A DNA stretch of 64,000 nt from Mycobacterium florentinum (GCF_010730355.1 NZ_AP022576.1:4216001-4280000), one strand, 5' to 3'. Positions 29,849 through 40,815 are shown, numbered from the stretch's first letter. Translations and numbers: made by a program. The notes: generated from the sequence alone by a model not told the origin.

Positions 29849-31033
29849 GTGACGTCCATTCAACAGCGTGACGCGCAGTCGGTCTTAGCGGGGATCGACG
29901 ATCTGCTCCCGAAGTTCCGGGAGCGCGCTCAGGCGACAGAGGACCTGCGCCGGCTGCCCGATGAGACCGTTGCCGAACTCGACGAGGTCGGCTTCTTCAC
30001 CCTGCTGCAGCCCGAGCAATGGGGCGGTCTGCAATGCGACCCCTCGCTGTTCTATGAGGCGGTGCGGCGGATCGCCAGCGCGTGTGGTTCCACCGGCTGG
30101 GTGAGCTCGATCATCGGCGTGCACAACTGGCACCTGGCGCTGTTCGACCAGCTGGCCCAGGAGGAGGTCTGGGGCGAGGACCCCAAGACCCGGGTCTCGT
30201 CGTCGTATGCCCCGATGGGCGCGGGCGTGGTGACCGACGGCGGCTATCTGGTCAACGGATCGTGGAACTGGTCCTCGGGCTGCGATCACGCCACCTGGGC
30301 ATTCCTCGGCGGACCCGTCATCAAGGACGGTCGCCCCGTCGACTTCGGCAGCTTCCTGATCCCGCGCAGCGAGTACCGCATCGACGACGTGTGGCATGTC
30401 GTCGGCCTGCGCGGCACGGGCAGCAACACCGTCGTGGTCAAGGACGTCTTCGTGCCGCGGCACCGGTTCCTGTCCTACAAGGCGATGAACGACGGCACCG
30501 CGGGCGGGTATGAGACCAACACCGCCGCCGTCTACAAAATGCCTTGGGGCACAATGCATCCCACCACCATCTCGGCTCCGATCGTCGGGATGGCCTACGG
30601 CGCGTACGACGCACACGTCGAGCACCAGGGCAAGCGGGTGCGCGCGGCGTTCGCCGGCGAGAAGGCCAAGGACGACCCGTTCGCCAAGGTTCGCATCGCC
30701 GAGGCGGCCAGCGACATCGACGCCGCATGGCGGCAGCTGAGCGGCAACGTCGCCGACGAGTACGCGCTGCTGTCGGCCGGCAAGGAGATCCCGTTCGACC
30801 TGCGCACCCGCGCCCGTCGCGACCAGGTGCGCGCCACCGGGCGTGCGATCGCTTCGATCGACCGGCTGTTCGAGGCCTCCGGTGCCACGGCGCTGGCCAA
30901 TGACCAACCGGTGCAACGGTTCTGGCGGGACGCGCACGCAGGCCGGGTGCACGCGGCCAACGATCCCGAGCGGGCCTACCAGATCTTCGGGAACAACGAG
31001 TTCGGGTTGCCGCCCGGCGACACCATGGTCTAA
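29849..31033 (+). CDS. hsaA: Flavin-dependent hydroxylase HsaA (3-HSA monooxygenase)
   Basis: HsaA is the oxygenase half of a two-component system that hydroxylates 3-HSA to the catechol 3,4-DHSA in steroid ring-A breakdown; HsaB supplies reduced flavin. The 394 residues have the acyl-CoA-dehydrogenase-like fold, with GSWNWSSGCDHATWAFLGG and LRGTGSNTVVVKDVFVP. The length equals that of M. tuberculosis HsaA. The start is GTG at 29849 with AGGAGG upstream. It heads the hsaA-hsaD-hsaC-hsaB operon. Confidence 0.96.
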   Translation: MTSIQQRDAQSVLAGIDDLLPKFRERAQATEDLRRLPDETVAELDEVGFFTLLQPEQWGGLQCDPSLFYEAVRRIASACGSTGWVSSIIGVHNWHLALFDQLAQEEVWGEDPKTRVSSSYAPMGAGVVTDGGYLVNGSWNWSSGCDHATWAFLGGPVIKDGRPVDFGSFLIPRSEYRIDDVWHVVGLRGTGSNTVVVKDVFVPRHRFLSYKAMNDGTAGGYETNTAAVYKMPWGTMHPTTISAPIVGMAYGAYDAHVEHQGKRVRAAFAGEKAKDDPFAKVRIAEAASDIDAAWRQLSGNVADEYALLSAGKEIPFDLRTRARRDQVRATGRAIASIDRLFEASGATALANDQPVQRFWRDAHAGRVHAANDPERAYQIFGNNEFGLPPGDTMV

Positions 31034-32820
<1,787 letters not shown>

Positions 32821-32833
32821 TTCAGGGCCGACC

Positions 32834-33400
32834 ATGACTGCCGCGCCGATTGACCCGCGCACGTTCCGCAGCGTGCTCGGTCAGTTCTGCACCGGGATCA
32901 CGATCATCACCACCGTGCACGACGACGTTCCGATCGGGTTCGCCTGCCAGTCCTTCGCGGCACTGTCGCTGGACCCGCCGCTGGTGCTGTTCTGCCCGAC
33001 GAAGGTGTCGCGGTCGTGGCAGGCCATCGAGGCCAGCGGCCGGTTCTGCGTCAACATGCTGACCGAGAGCCAAAAACACGTCTCGGCCCGATTCGGATCC
33101 AAAGAACCCGACAAGTTCGCCGGGATCGACTGGCACGCATCAGAACTCGGCTCGCCCATTATCGACGGCTCGCTGGCCCACATCGACTGCACGGTGGCAT
33201 CCGTGCACGACGCCGGCGACCACTTCGTCGTGTTCGGTGCGGTGCAGTCGCTTTCGGAGGCGCCGAAGATCAAGCCGCGTCCGCTGCTGTTCTACCGCGG
33301 CGAGTACACCGGGATCGAACCGGACAAGACGACGCCGGCTCAATGGCGCGACGACCTGGAAGCGTTCCTGACCACGACGACGCAGGACACCTGGCTCTAG
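32834..33400 (+). CDS. hsaB: Flavin reductase HsaB
   Basis: HsaB reduces flavin with NADH for HsaA. The 188 residues form a flavin-reductase split-barrel domain with TGITIITT, CQSFAALSLDPPLVLFCP and the GDH motif in DAGDHFVVFG. The length agrees with M. tuberculosis HsaB. It is the last gene of the hsa operon here: the next gene is convergent and nat is more than 7 kb away. Confidence 0.95.
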   Translation: MTAAPIDPRTFRSVLGQFCTGITIITTVHDDVPIGFACQSFAALSLDPPLVLFCPTKVSRSWQAIEASGRFCVNMLTESQKHVSARFGSKEPDKFAGIDWHASELGSPIIDGSLAHIDCTVASVHDAGDHFVVFGAVQSLSEAPKIKPRPLLFYRGEYTGIEPDKTTPAQWRDDLEAFLTTTTQDTWL

Positions 33401-33617
33401 CGGTTCAGCCGCGCGTGCCGGGATGTTTGGCAGCGCGGCATTCGGGCAATGTCATTCGCCATGCACGCACCGGCACGGGTATTCCGTGAGCCCGGTGATG
33501 GGTTCCCGGTGGCCCGTTGAGGGGGCGGGCCACCGGGCCGATCCTTCACGGATCCCCATATTAGACATATATCAAACAAGCGCCGCAAGCGCCGCTCCCG
33601 ACGCCGAAATAGCGCCC

Positions 33618-33669
33618 AACGTGCTCTGGTGGCGGGTTTTCGGCCGGAATCCCGCCACCAGAGCACGTT
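33618..33669. repeat. Perfect 19-bp inverted repeat, copy 1 of an intergenic hairpin element
   Basis: The arms 33618-33636 and 33651-33669 are perfect reverse complements (AACGTGCTCTGGTGGCGGG and its complement) around a 14-base spacer that itself contains CGGCCG. A strong hairpin would form on either strand. It lies between the convergent ends of hsaB and the NTF2-like gene, so it may act as a bidirectional terminator. A related copy lies at 58882-58947. The rest of 33401-33697 holds no gene that I can support. Confidence 0.85.
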
Positions 33670-33697
33670 CGACGAGTGAGAGCGGCGGCATCCGGGC

Positions 33698-34141
33698 TTA
33701 GTGCTGGTAGGTGGTCTCGGTATTGGCGTCCTGGAACATCTCCGAGACGATCAGCCACGATCCATCCTGGTGGCGCTGCAGGGCGCGCAACGAGAAGTTG
33801 TCGCGATCCAGCGTGCCACCGTCGACCAGCCCCTGGCCCTTGACCTGTAGGTGCGCGGAGACCAGCACCACCTCGGGCGTCAGCACCCGGAAGCTGGTCT
33901 GCGGCGGGCCGGCGAGCTCGCCCCGATTGAAGTTCTCATCCCGGAACAGGCCGCGCAGGTACTCGACGATATCCTCGCGGCCCCGCTTGACCGTCCCGAA
34001 CGCGTTGACCCAGTCGGCGTCGTCGGAGTAGACACCCAGCAGCGGCTCGGCGTCGCGCTTGTCGAACGCCTTGAGCAACGTCAGCAGTGTCTTGCCGATT
34101 GCTTCCTGGTCCGCCGGTGGGAGCTTGGAAAAGTCGGTCAC
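33698..34141 (-). CDS. NTF2/SnoaL-like small protein coupled to a kinase gene
   Basis: The 147-residue protein has an NTF2-like fold signature: a helical start, then VYSDDADWVNAFGTVKRG, REDIVEYLRGLF, and the beta segments VVLVSAHLQVKG and GSWLIVSEMFQ. It resembles the SgcJ/EcaC or DUF4440-type group. GTG at 34141 overlaps the stop of the upstream kinase gene by one base, so it is very likely translated from the same message. Such folds can be enzymes or ligand pockets; no function can be assigned. It is absent from this site in M. tuberculosis. Confidence 0.82.
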   Translation of the reverse strand: MTDFSKLPPADQEAIGKTLLTLLKAFDKRDAEPLLGVYSDDADWVNAFGTVKRGREDIVEYLRGLFRDENFNRGELAGPPQTSFRVLTPEVVLVSAHLQVKGQGLVDGGTLDRDNFSLRALQRHQDGSWLIVSEMFQDANTETTYQH

Positions 34142-37100
34142 TACATGAAGTCCAGTGCCTCGACGGTCGCGATCGGGCCCTCGTGCGTCGGGCGGTTCGC
34201 GCCGCCGATGACATAGACCGTGTTGCCCACCGTGGCCACCACCTCGGCGTGCCGCGGCGTCGGCATCGGCGGCAACGTAGTCCACTTCCCCTGGGCGATG
34301 TCGTACATCTCGACGACATTGAGCACCCGGGTCGGCTCTTCGCCACCGACCGCCAGAATCCGGCCGTCGATGTACGTCGCGCCATAGCTTCCCCGTGGCG
34401 TCGGCATGCCTGCCAACTTGGTCCATTGACCGGATTGCGGGTCGAACCGCTCCAGCGCCGCGGAGTTCTTATCCGAGGACAGGAACCGTCCGCCGATCGT
34501 GTACACGTAGGTGCCATCGGAGACCGCGGCGAGGTGTTCGCGGGGAGTGGGCATGTCGGCGGCATCCTTCCACGAGCTGCCGTCGAAGATCTCGGTCTGC
34601 GGGACGAGCTGCTTGGCGTTCTGCCCGCCGACCGCGACGAGTTTGTCACCGGCCACTGCGGCGGCCGGTGCCGCGCGAGCATGCGTCAGCGGCGGTAGCT
34701 CCACCCAGTTGCCGCCGCGCAGCGCGAAGACCTTGTTGGACCCCTGGGCGATGTTGTCGCTCGCGCCGCCGAGAATGACCACCTCGCCGCGGAAGGTCGT
34801 GGCCGCGGCATGGTGCAGCGGGATGGGCAGTGGCGGCCCGGTTTCCCAGGCACCGGTCTTCGGGTCGAAGCTCTCGACCGTCTGCAGCGCGACTCCGTTT
34901 TGCAGGCCGCCCATGATCCAGATCTTGCCGTTGAGCACCGCCCAGGCCATCATCAGCCGGGCGGTCGGCGCGTCCGGCAGGGAACGCCATTGCGCGGCCG
35001 GCTGAATCTTGCGGGCCGGCAGCTTGAGCACCTCCGCGGTCGACGTCGGGTCTTTATCGCCGACGGCGCTCGACCCGCCGATCGCGTAGACAGACTTCTC
35101 GACCGCCGCGACCGCCATGCCGTGCCGCGGGGTCGACATGTCGGGCAAACCGGACCACGTCTTGCTCATCAGATCGAACACCGAAACGCTCTCGAGGACC
35201 TGCCCGCCGGAAATGCCTCCGACGGCGACCAGCCGCCCGTCGGTGATGGCGACGCCAAGATCGCTGCGCGCCTGGGGAAGTGGGGGCAACGTCGTCCAGG
35301 TCTTGGCGACCGGGTCATACGCCTCGACGTTCACCTGGTCGGAGTCCCCGGTGGTACCGCCCACGGTGTAGACGAGCTTGCCGTCCGACGCCGCCGCCAG
35401 CTGCTGGCGCGGAGTCGGTATCGGAGCGCCGAGGCTCCAGGACGTGCCGTCGAAGACCTCGGTGGTGTTCAGCAGTGCGCCGTTGGTGTCGACACCGCCC
35501 GTGACGACGAGTCGGTCGCCTGCGACCGCGGCCGCCGCTCCCGCGCGGGGCTGCAGCAGGTGAGGCATTTCCACCCAGTGGCTGTTGACGACTCGCCAAA
35601 CCTGATCGGTCGCAACGTTTTTACCACCTACCGACTTCCAGCCGCCCAGCACCACCGGGTTGCCCTGCCAGTTGACCGCCATCGCGTCCTGCACGGGGAC
35701 GGGTAGATCGTCGCCGCCCTTCCAGCTGTCGATGACGGGGTCATAGCCCTCTTGCAGTGCCGTGACAGCGCCGTCGTTGCGAACCCCGCCGAAAACCCAG
35801 ATGGTTCCGTCGACCTGCGTCGTCGCCGCCTCAACGCGGGACACTCGATCGTTGGTGATCGGCTTCCACACCACGGGTGCCTGCGTCGTCGGTTGACCCG
35901 CGACGGGCTTGGAGTTGTCCTTGTCGGGTGCCAGGCCGAAGTAGAGGCCGCCGACGACCAACAGCACGACGACGACAGCCCCGGCGGCGAGCGCAACGCG
36001 ATTGCGCTTCTTGCCGGGCTCGGCGAACCACTCCCGCACCTTGACCAGGAGCGGCTTGCGCCAGGAAGGTGGCACCGAACCCGACGCCGCCGGTTGACCA
36101 GGACCGCTCGGCGGGCTCATTCCGGAGCCACCGCTCGCCGGTGCCGAAGAACCAACCTGCGCTCGGGTTTCCGCGTTGAATCCGCTGCGCAAAATGTCAG
36201 CCGCTGCGGCGAATTCGGTTGGATCGGGGGGGCCGGGCTGCAGAGGCGGTGAAGCGCCACCGATGACGTCGGTCACCTGCCGGGTGGGGCCCAGGTCCGC
36301 GGCCGGGGGTGCCGAGCTGGGAACCGGGTCCGCGGCCGCGGGTGCCGAGGGGGGAACGGTCGACGTCGTGCCGTCCGGTGCGGGCGCGACCGCGGTGCCC
36401 GCGATCGAAGTCTCCGCGGCGACATTCGGCTGCTTGGTCCCGGTGGTCCCGGTTTCGGTGATCGCCATCGAATCGGGTCGTAAACCGTTGAGCTTCTGGG
36501 CGGACTGCAGCTCGCGGCCGAATTCCGCGGCGGACACGGGCCGTTCCGCCGGATCGATTGCCATCGCATGCTCGATCGCCACGCAGACCGCGTCCGGGAT
36601 TCCCTCCGGACGCATGTCCGGGATCCGTGTCGTGCTGATGCGCAGATATTGCGCGACGAGGTCCTCGTCGTTCTTGCGCTCGTGTGCGGCGCCGCCCGCG
36701 ATCAGCGCGTAGATCGTGGCGCCCAGCGAGTAGATGTCGGAAGCGACCGTGGCCGGCTTACCGGTCATCACCTCGGGCGCGGTGTAGTCGATTGTGCCGG
36801 AGAAGAATCCGGTCGCCGTTTCGTAGCCACCCTCGATGTGGGCGATCCCGAAGTCACTCAGCAGCGGTTCTCCGTAATCGCTGACAAGCACGTTGGCGGG
36901 TTTGATGTCACGGTGCAAGGTACCGCTGCGGTGTGCGGTTTCCAGTGCACCGCATAGCTTTACGGCGATTCGCAATGCCTCGGGCCAGGCGGTCGGCCCT
37001 TCGCGACGCAATCGGACAGCCAGGGAATCCGAGGCCATGTACGGCATCACGATGTACGGCCGGCCGCTGTCGGTCACGCCGACCCGCAGGATGTTGACGA

Positions 37101-37362
37101 TGTTCGGATGCCCCGAGAGCCCGCCCATCGCATAGCCTTCACGCAGAAAACGCTCCCGGCTCTCTTGATCGATATGCGACGGCAGTACCTTGATCGCGAC
37201 GTTGCGCCCCAGCGCGGTCTCGTAGGCGCAATAGATCACTCCGGCGCCGCCCCTGGCGACCTGGCGGGCGTCCTCGAATCCAGCGTCGGACAATTCAGCG
37301 ATGATGCCGCTGGGTGGCGGTGCGTCTGTGGGGGATCCCTCACCCATATTCGTGGCGCTCAA
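34141..37362 (-). CDS. Transmembrane Ser/Thr protein kinase with extracytoplasmic kelch propellers (second of a tandem pair)
   Basis: The 1073 residues form three parts. Residues 30-290 are a PknK-like kinase domain with GRGGxG-type loop ARGGAGV, Lys58 (VAIK), HRDIKPAN (catalytic Asp152), DFG at 170-172 and an activation segment FFSGTIDYTAPE. Residues 291-450 are a Pro/Ala/Thr-rich linker. One transmembrane helix lies at about 455-477. Outside, about 500-1073, there are twelve kelch motifs ending in GG (for example IWVFGG, LVVTGG, VYVIGG). It should sense something outside and signal by phosphorylation. It has no counterpart here in M. tuberculosis. Confidence 0.9.
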   Translation of the reverse strand: MSATNMGEGSPTDAPPPSGIIAELSDAGFEDARQVARGGAGVIYCAYETALGRNVAIKVLPSHIDQESRERFLREGYAMGGLSGHPNIVNILRVGVTDSGRPYIVMPYMASDSLAVRLRREGPTAWPEALRIAVKLCGALETAHRSGTLHRDIKPANVLVSDYGEPLLSDFGIAHIEGGYETATGFFSGTIDYTAPEVMTGKPATVASDIYSLGATIYALIAGGAAHERKNDEDLVAQYLRISTTRIPDMRPEGIPDAVCVAIEHAMAIDPAERPVSAAEFGRELQSAQKLNGLRPDSMAITETGTTGTKQPNVAAETSIAGTAVAPAPDGTTSTVPPSAPAAADPVPSSAPPAADLGPTRQVTDVIGGASPPLQPGPPDPTEFAAAADILRSGFNAETRAQVGSSAPASGGSGMSPPSGPGQPAASGSVPPSWRKPLLVKVREWFAEPGKKRNRVALAAGAVVVVLLVVGGLYFGLAPDKDNSKPVAGQPTTQAPVVWKPITNDRVSRVEAATTQVDGTIWVFGGVRNDGAVTALQEGYDPVIDSWKGGDDLPVPVQDAMAVNWQGNPVVLGGWKSVGGKNVATDQVWRVVNSHWVEMPHLLQPRAGAAAAVAGDRLVVTGGVDTNGALLNTTEVFDGTSWSLGAPIPTPRQQLAAASDGKLVYTVGGTTGDSDQVNVEAYDPVAKTWTTLPPLPQARSDLGVAITDGRLVAVGGISGGQVLESVSVFDLMSKTWSGLPDMSTPRHGMAVAAVEKSVYAIGGSSAVGDKDPTSTAEVLKLPARKIQPAAQWRSLPDAPTARLMMAWAVLNGKIWIMGGLQNGVALQTVESFDPKTGAWETGPPLPIPLHHAAATTFRGEVVILGGASDNIAQGSNKVFALRGGNWVELPPLTHARAAPAAAVAGDKLVAVGGQNAKQLVPQTEIFDGSSWKDAADMPTPREHLAAVSDGTYVYTIGGRFLSSDKNSAALERFDPQSGQWTKLAGMPTPRGSYGATYIDGRILAVGGEEPTRVLNVVEMYDIAQGKWTTLPPMPTPRHAEVVATVGNTVYVIGGANRPTHEGPIATVEALDFM

Positions 37363-37522
37363 CTTCCCCGCGATTGCCGAATTCGCGAGCTCAAGAGTAT
37401 CGCTAAGTAGCTGCTCGGGGACATGATTCAGCCATGATCAATCGGCGTGAGCCCACCGGGACCGGGTGGGTGCCCGAGGTGAAGGCGCGAAATGACCAGC
37501 AAAGGCGTCCTGAACAGCCGCA

Positions 37523-40500
37523 CTAGCTGAATTCGAGGGCCTCGACCGTCGCGACGGGACCCTCATGCGTGGGTCGGTTGGCGCCGCCGATGACGTAGAC
37601 GGTGTTGCCGACCGTGGCCACCACCTCGGCATGACGCGGGGTCGGCATCGGCGGCAGCGTGGTCCACTTCCCGGCGGTGATGTCGTACATCTCGCCCACA
37701 TTCAGCACCGTCGACGGCTCTTCGCCACCGAGCGCGACGATCCGGCCGTCGATGTAGGTGGCACCGAAGCTGCCGCGCGGCGTGGGCATGCCCACCAACT
37801 TGGCCCATGTTCCCGACCCGACGTCGAACCGTTCGACCGCCGCGGAGTTCTGGTCGCAGGAGAGCAACCTGCCGCCGAGCGCGTAGACATAGGTGCCATC
37901 CGACACCGCGGCCAGGTGTTCGCGCGGGGTCGGCAGGTCGGCGGCGTCCTTCCACGAAGTGCCGTCGAAGACCTCGGTTTGCGCGACGAGCTGCTTGTCG
38001 TTCTGCCCGCCGACAACCACCAGTTTGTCTCCGACGACCGCCGCGGCCGGCGCCGCCCGGGCGTGCCGCAGCGGCGGTAGTTCCACCCAGTTGCCGCTGC
38101 GCAGCGCGAAGACTTTGTTGGACCCGTTGACAATGTTGTCGGTTGTGCCGCCGAGTACGACGACCTCGCCGCGGTAGGCCGCCGCGGCCGCGTGGTGCAG
38201 TGGGATCGGCAGTGCCGGTCCTGGTTCCCAGCTGCCGATGCGCGGCTCGAAGCTCTCAACCGTTTGCAGTGCAACCCCGTTGCGCAAGCCCCCCAAGACC
38301 CAGACCTTGTTGTTGAGTACCGCCGACGCCATCATCAGCCGCGCGGTTGGCGCGTCCGGTAGCGAACGCCACGCCGATGCCGGCTGGGTCTTGCGGGCCG
38401 GCAGTTTGAGCGTCTCCGCCGAGGTGATGGCCTGCTGATCCCCGATCGTCGTCGACCCGCCGACCGTATAGACCGACCGCTCCACCGCGGCGACGGCCAT
38501 GCCGTGTCGCGCGGTGGCCATATCCGGTAGGCCGGACCAGGTTCTGGTCGTCAGATCGAAGGTGGAGACGCTCTTGAGGACCTGGCCCGACGACACCCCG
38601 CCAAGGGCCACCAGACGTCCGTCCGCGACCGTCGCGCCGAGCTCGCTACGAGCTTTTGGTAACGCGGGCAACGCAGTCCACGCTTTCGCGGCGGGGTCAT
38701 ACGCCTCGGCCGTCGCCAGGTCGGCCCCGTTCGTTCCGCCAACCGCGTACACCAGCCGTCCATCCGAGGCCGCGGCCAGCAGCTGCCGAGGGGTCGGCAG
38801 TGGCGCGCCGAGCGTCCACGCGTTGCCGTCGAATACTTCGGTGGTATTGAGCAGGGCGCCGTTCGCGTCGACACCGCCGGTGACCACGATCCGATCGCCC
38901 ACCACCGCTGCCGCGGCCGCGGCCCGGGGTTGCAGCAGGTGCGGCAACTCCACCCAGTGACCGTTCACCAACCGCCAAACCTGATCTGCTGCAACGCTTT
39001 TACTGTCCGCAGTCATCCAGCCGCCGAGTACCACCGGGCTTCCCTGCCAGGTGACCGCCATGGCGTGCGAAACCGCTACCGGCAGATCATCGCCGCGCTT
39101 CCACTCGTCGATGGCCGGGTCATAGCCCTCGTTTCGCGCGGTGACGGTGCCATCGCTTCGAATGCCGCCGAAAACCCAAACGGTGCTGTCGACTTGGGTC
39201 GTCGCCACCGCATAGCGCGCCACCCGCGCTTCCGAGATCGGCTTCCACTGGACCGCCGGCTGCGCGGGGTGAGCGGAGGTCTGCTGGGTACTCGCGGTGG
39301 TCGTGCCGTTGTCGCCGCCGGACGGCAGCGCGGCGTAGACGACGCCGCCGACCAGCAGGGCGACCACGGTAGCCGCGCCGGCGGCCAACCCGATCCGACC
39401 GCGTTTTTTCCCCGGCTCGGAGAACCACCCGGCCGCCCGCGCCCACAGCGGTGGTTTTCCGCCGGGCGGTCCGGCGGTGCCGGACGAGGTCTCCTCCGCG
39501 GCAGCGACACCGTCTGCCGGGTGTGAAATCTCCGGCTGGACTTCGGCATCGTAGACGGCGCGCAGTACGGGCGCCGCATCCGAAAACTCGCTCTGGATAA
39601 CGGATTCCGACGCGCCGGTGAGCTCCTTCACGGATTCCCGCACCAGGGTGGCCGGAGCAGTCGACGTTGCCTGCGCGCCGTGGTCGCCGGATGCGGCGGT
39701 CGCCAGTTGGGAGATCTCCGCGGCCGCGGTCCGTATCGACTGACGACCGGAGTCGGTGATCGCCATCGAATCAGCGGGCAACCCGTTACTGCGCTGCGCG
39801 GCCTGGAACTCGCGGCCCAATTCCGCCGCGGACCCGGGCCGCTCCGCGGGGTCCACCGCCATCGCACTTTCGATTGCCGCGCACACGGCGTCCGGGATCC
39901 CGGTGGCACGTAAATCGGGGATCGGCGTGGTGCTGATGCGCAGGTACTGCGCGACGAGATCTTCACTCGTCATGCGTTCGTACGGGGCGGCTCCGGCGAT
40001 CAGGGTGTAGATCGTGGCGCCGAGTGAATAAACGTCGGAGACCACCGTCGCCGGATTGCCGGCCAACGACTCCGGCGGTGTGTAGTCGATTGTGCCGGAG
40101 AAGAATCCGCTCGTCGTTTCATAACCGCCCTGGATATGTGCGATCCCGAAGTCGGCCAATTGTGGTTCGCCGTAATCGTTGACGAGCACGTTCGCGGGCT
40201 TGATGTCGCGGTGCAAGATGCCGTTCTTGTGCGCGGTTTCCAGTGCCCCACTCAGTTTCACGCCGATGCGCATGGCTTCCGGCCAGGGGATTCGACCCTC
40301 GCGGCGCAGCCGCACCGCCAGGGAATCCTCGGCGCAGTAAGGCATCACGATGTAGGGCCGGCCGGTCGACGTGATGCCGACCCGCAAGATGTTGAGGATG
40401 TTCGGATGCCCCGAGAGTCCGCCCATCGCGTAACCCTCACGCAGAAAACGTTCCCGGCTCTCGTCATCGAAATTCGCCGGCATCACCTTGATGGCGACCT

Positions 40501-40660
40501 TTCGGCCCAACGCGCTCTCGTGACAGCGGTAGACCACCCCGGCACCGCCCCTGCCGACCTGGCGAGCGTTGTCGAATCCGGCGGCGGCCAGCTCCTCGGT
40601 AATTCCCCCCACTGCCGATGCCGGGCCATCGGTGTTGGGTGCATCAGCCACGGCGGCCAA
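37523..40660 (-). CDS. Transmembrane Ser/Thr protein kinase with extracytoplasmic kelch propellers (first of a tandem pair)
   Basis: This 1045-residue paralogue of the next gene has the same plan: kinase domain with Lys58, HRDIKPAN (Asp152) and DFG at 170-172; an Ala-rich linker; a transmembrane helix after EPGKKRGR (about residues 423-450); then twelve kelch motifs. All kinase catalytic residues are present, so it should be active. The kinase domain is closest in style to mycobacterial PknK, which instead carries an ATPase and HTH. It lies 160 bp upstream of its paralogue on the same strand. The gap 37363-37522 holds no gene. Confidence 0.9.
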   Translation of the reverse strand: MAAVADAPNTDGPASAVGGITEELAAAGFDNARQVGRGGAGVVYRCHESALGRKVAIKVMPANFDDESRERFLREGYAMGGLSGHPNILNILRVGITSTGRPYIVMPYCAEDSLAVRLRREGRIPWPEAMRIGVKLSGALETAHKNGILHRDIKPANVLVNDYGEPQLADFGIAHIQGGYETTSGFFSGTIDYTPPESLAGNPATVVSDVYSLGATIYTLIAGAAPYERMTSEDLVAQYLRISTTPIPDLRATGIPDAVCAAIESAMAVDPAERPGSAAELGREFQAAQRSNGLPADSMAITDSGRQSIRTAAAEISQLATAASGDHGAQATSTAPATLVRESVKELTGASESVIQSEFSDAAPVLRAVYDAEVQPEISHPADGVAAAEETSSGTAGPPGGKPPLWARAAGWFSEPGKKRGRIGLAAGAATVVALLVGGVVYAALPSGGDNGTTTASTQQTSAHPAQPAVQWKPISEARVARYAVATTQVDSTVWVFGGIRSDGTVTARNEGYDPAIDEWKRGDDLPVAVSHAMAVTWQGSPVVLGGWMTADSKSVAADQVWRLVNGHWVELPHLLQPRAAAAAAVVGDRIVVTGGVDANGALLNTTEVFDGNAWTLGAPLPTPRQLLAAASDGRLVYAVGGTNGADLATAEAYDPAAKAWTALPALPKARSELGATVADGRLVALGGVSSGQVLKSVSTFDLTTRTWSGLPDMATARHGMAVAAVERSVYTVGGSTTIGDQQAITSAETLKLPARKTQPASAWRSLPDAPTARLMMASAVLNNKVWVLGGLRNGVALQTVESFEPRIGSWEPGPALPIPLHHAAAAAYRGEVVVLGGTTDNIVNGSNKVFALRSGNWVELPPLRHARAAPAAAVVGDKLVVVGGQNDKQLVAQTEVFDGTSWKDAADLPTPREHLAAVSDGTYVYALGGRLLSCDQNSAAVERFDVGSGTWAKLVGMPTPRGSFGATYIDGRIVALGGEEPSTVLNVGEMYDITAGKWTTLPPMPTPRHAEVVATVGNTVYVIGGANRPTHEGPVATVEALEFS

Positions 40661-40815
40661 CCTCCTGCGTGAGTGCGACTCGCGGGCTCAAGCGTAACTA
40701 AACGGCACCCTGCGCGCGCTGTCAGAGGAACGGTCTCGGCCGGGTATGAATTCGATCCAAACACCTTCTGTCGCCTTGGGTTTCCTGTTGGTTAACCCTC
40801 AGTCAGAATGGACCC

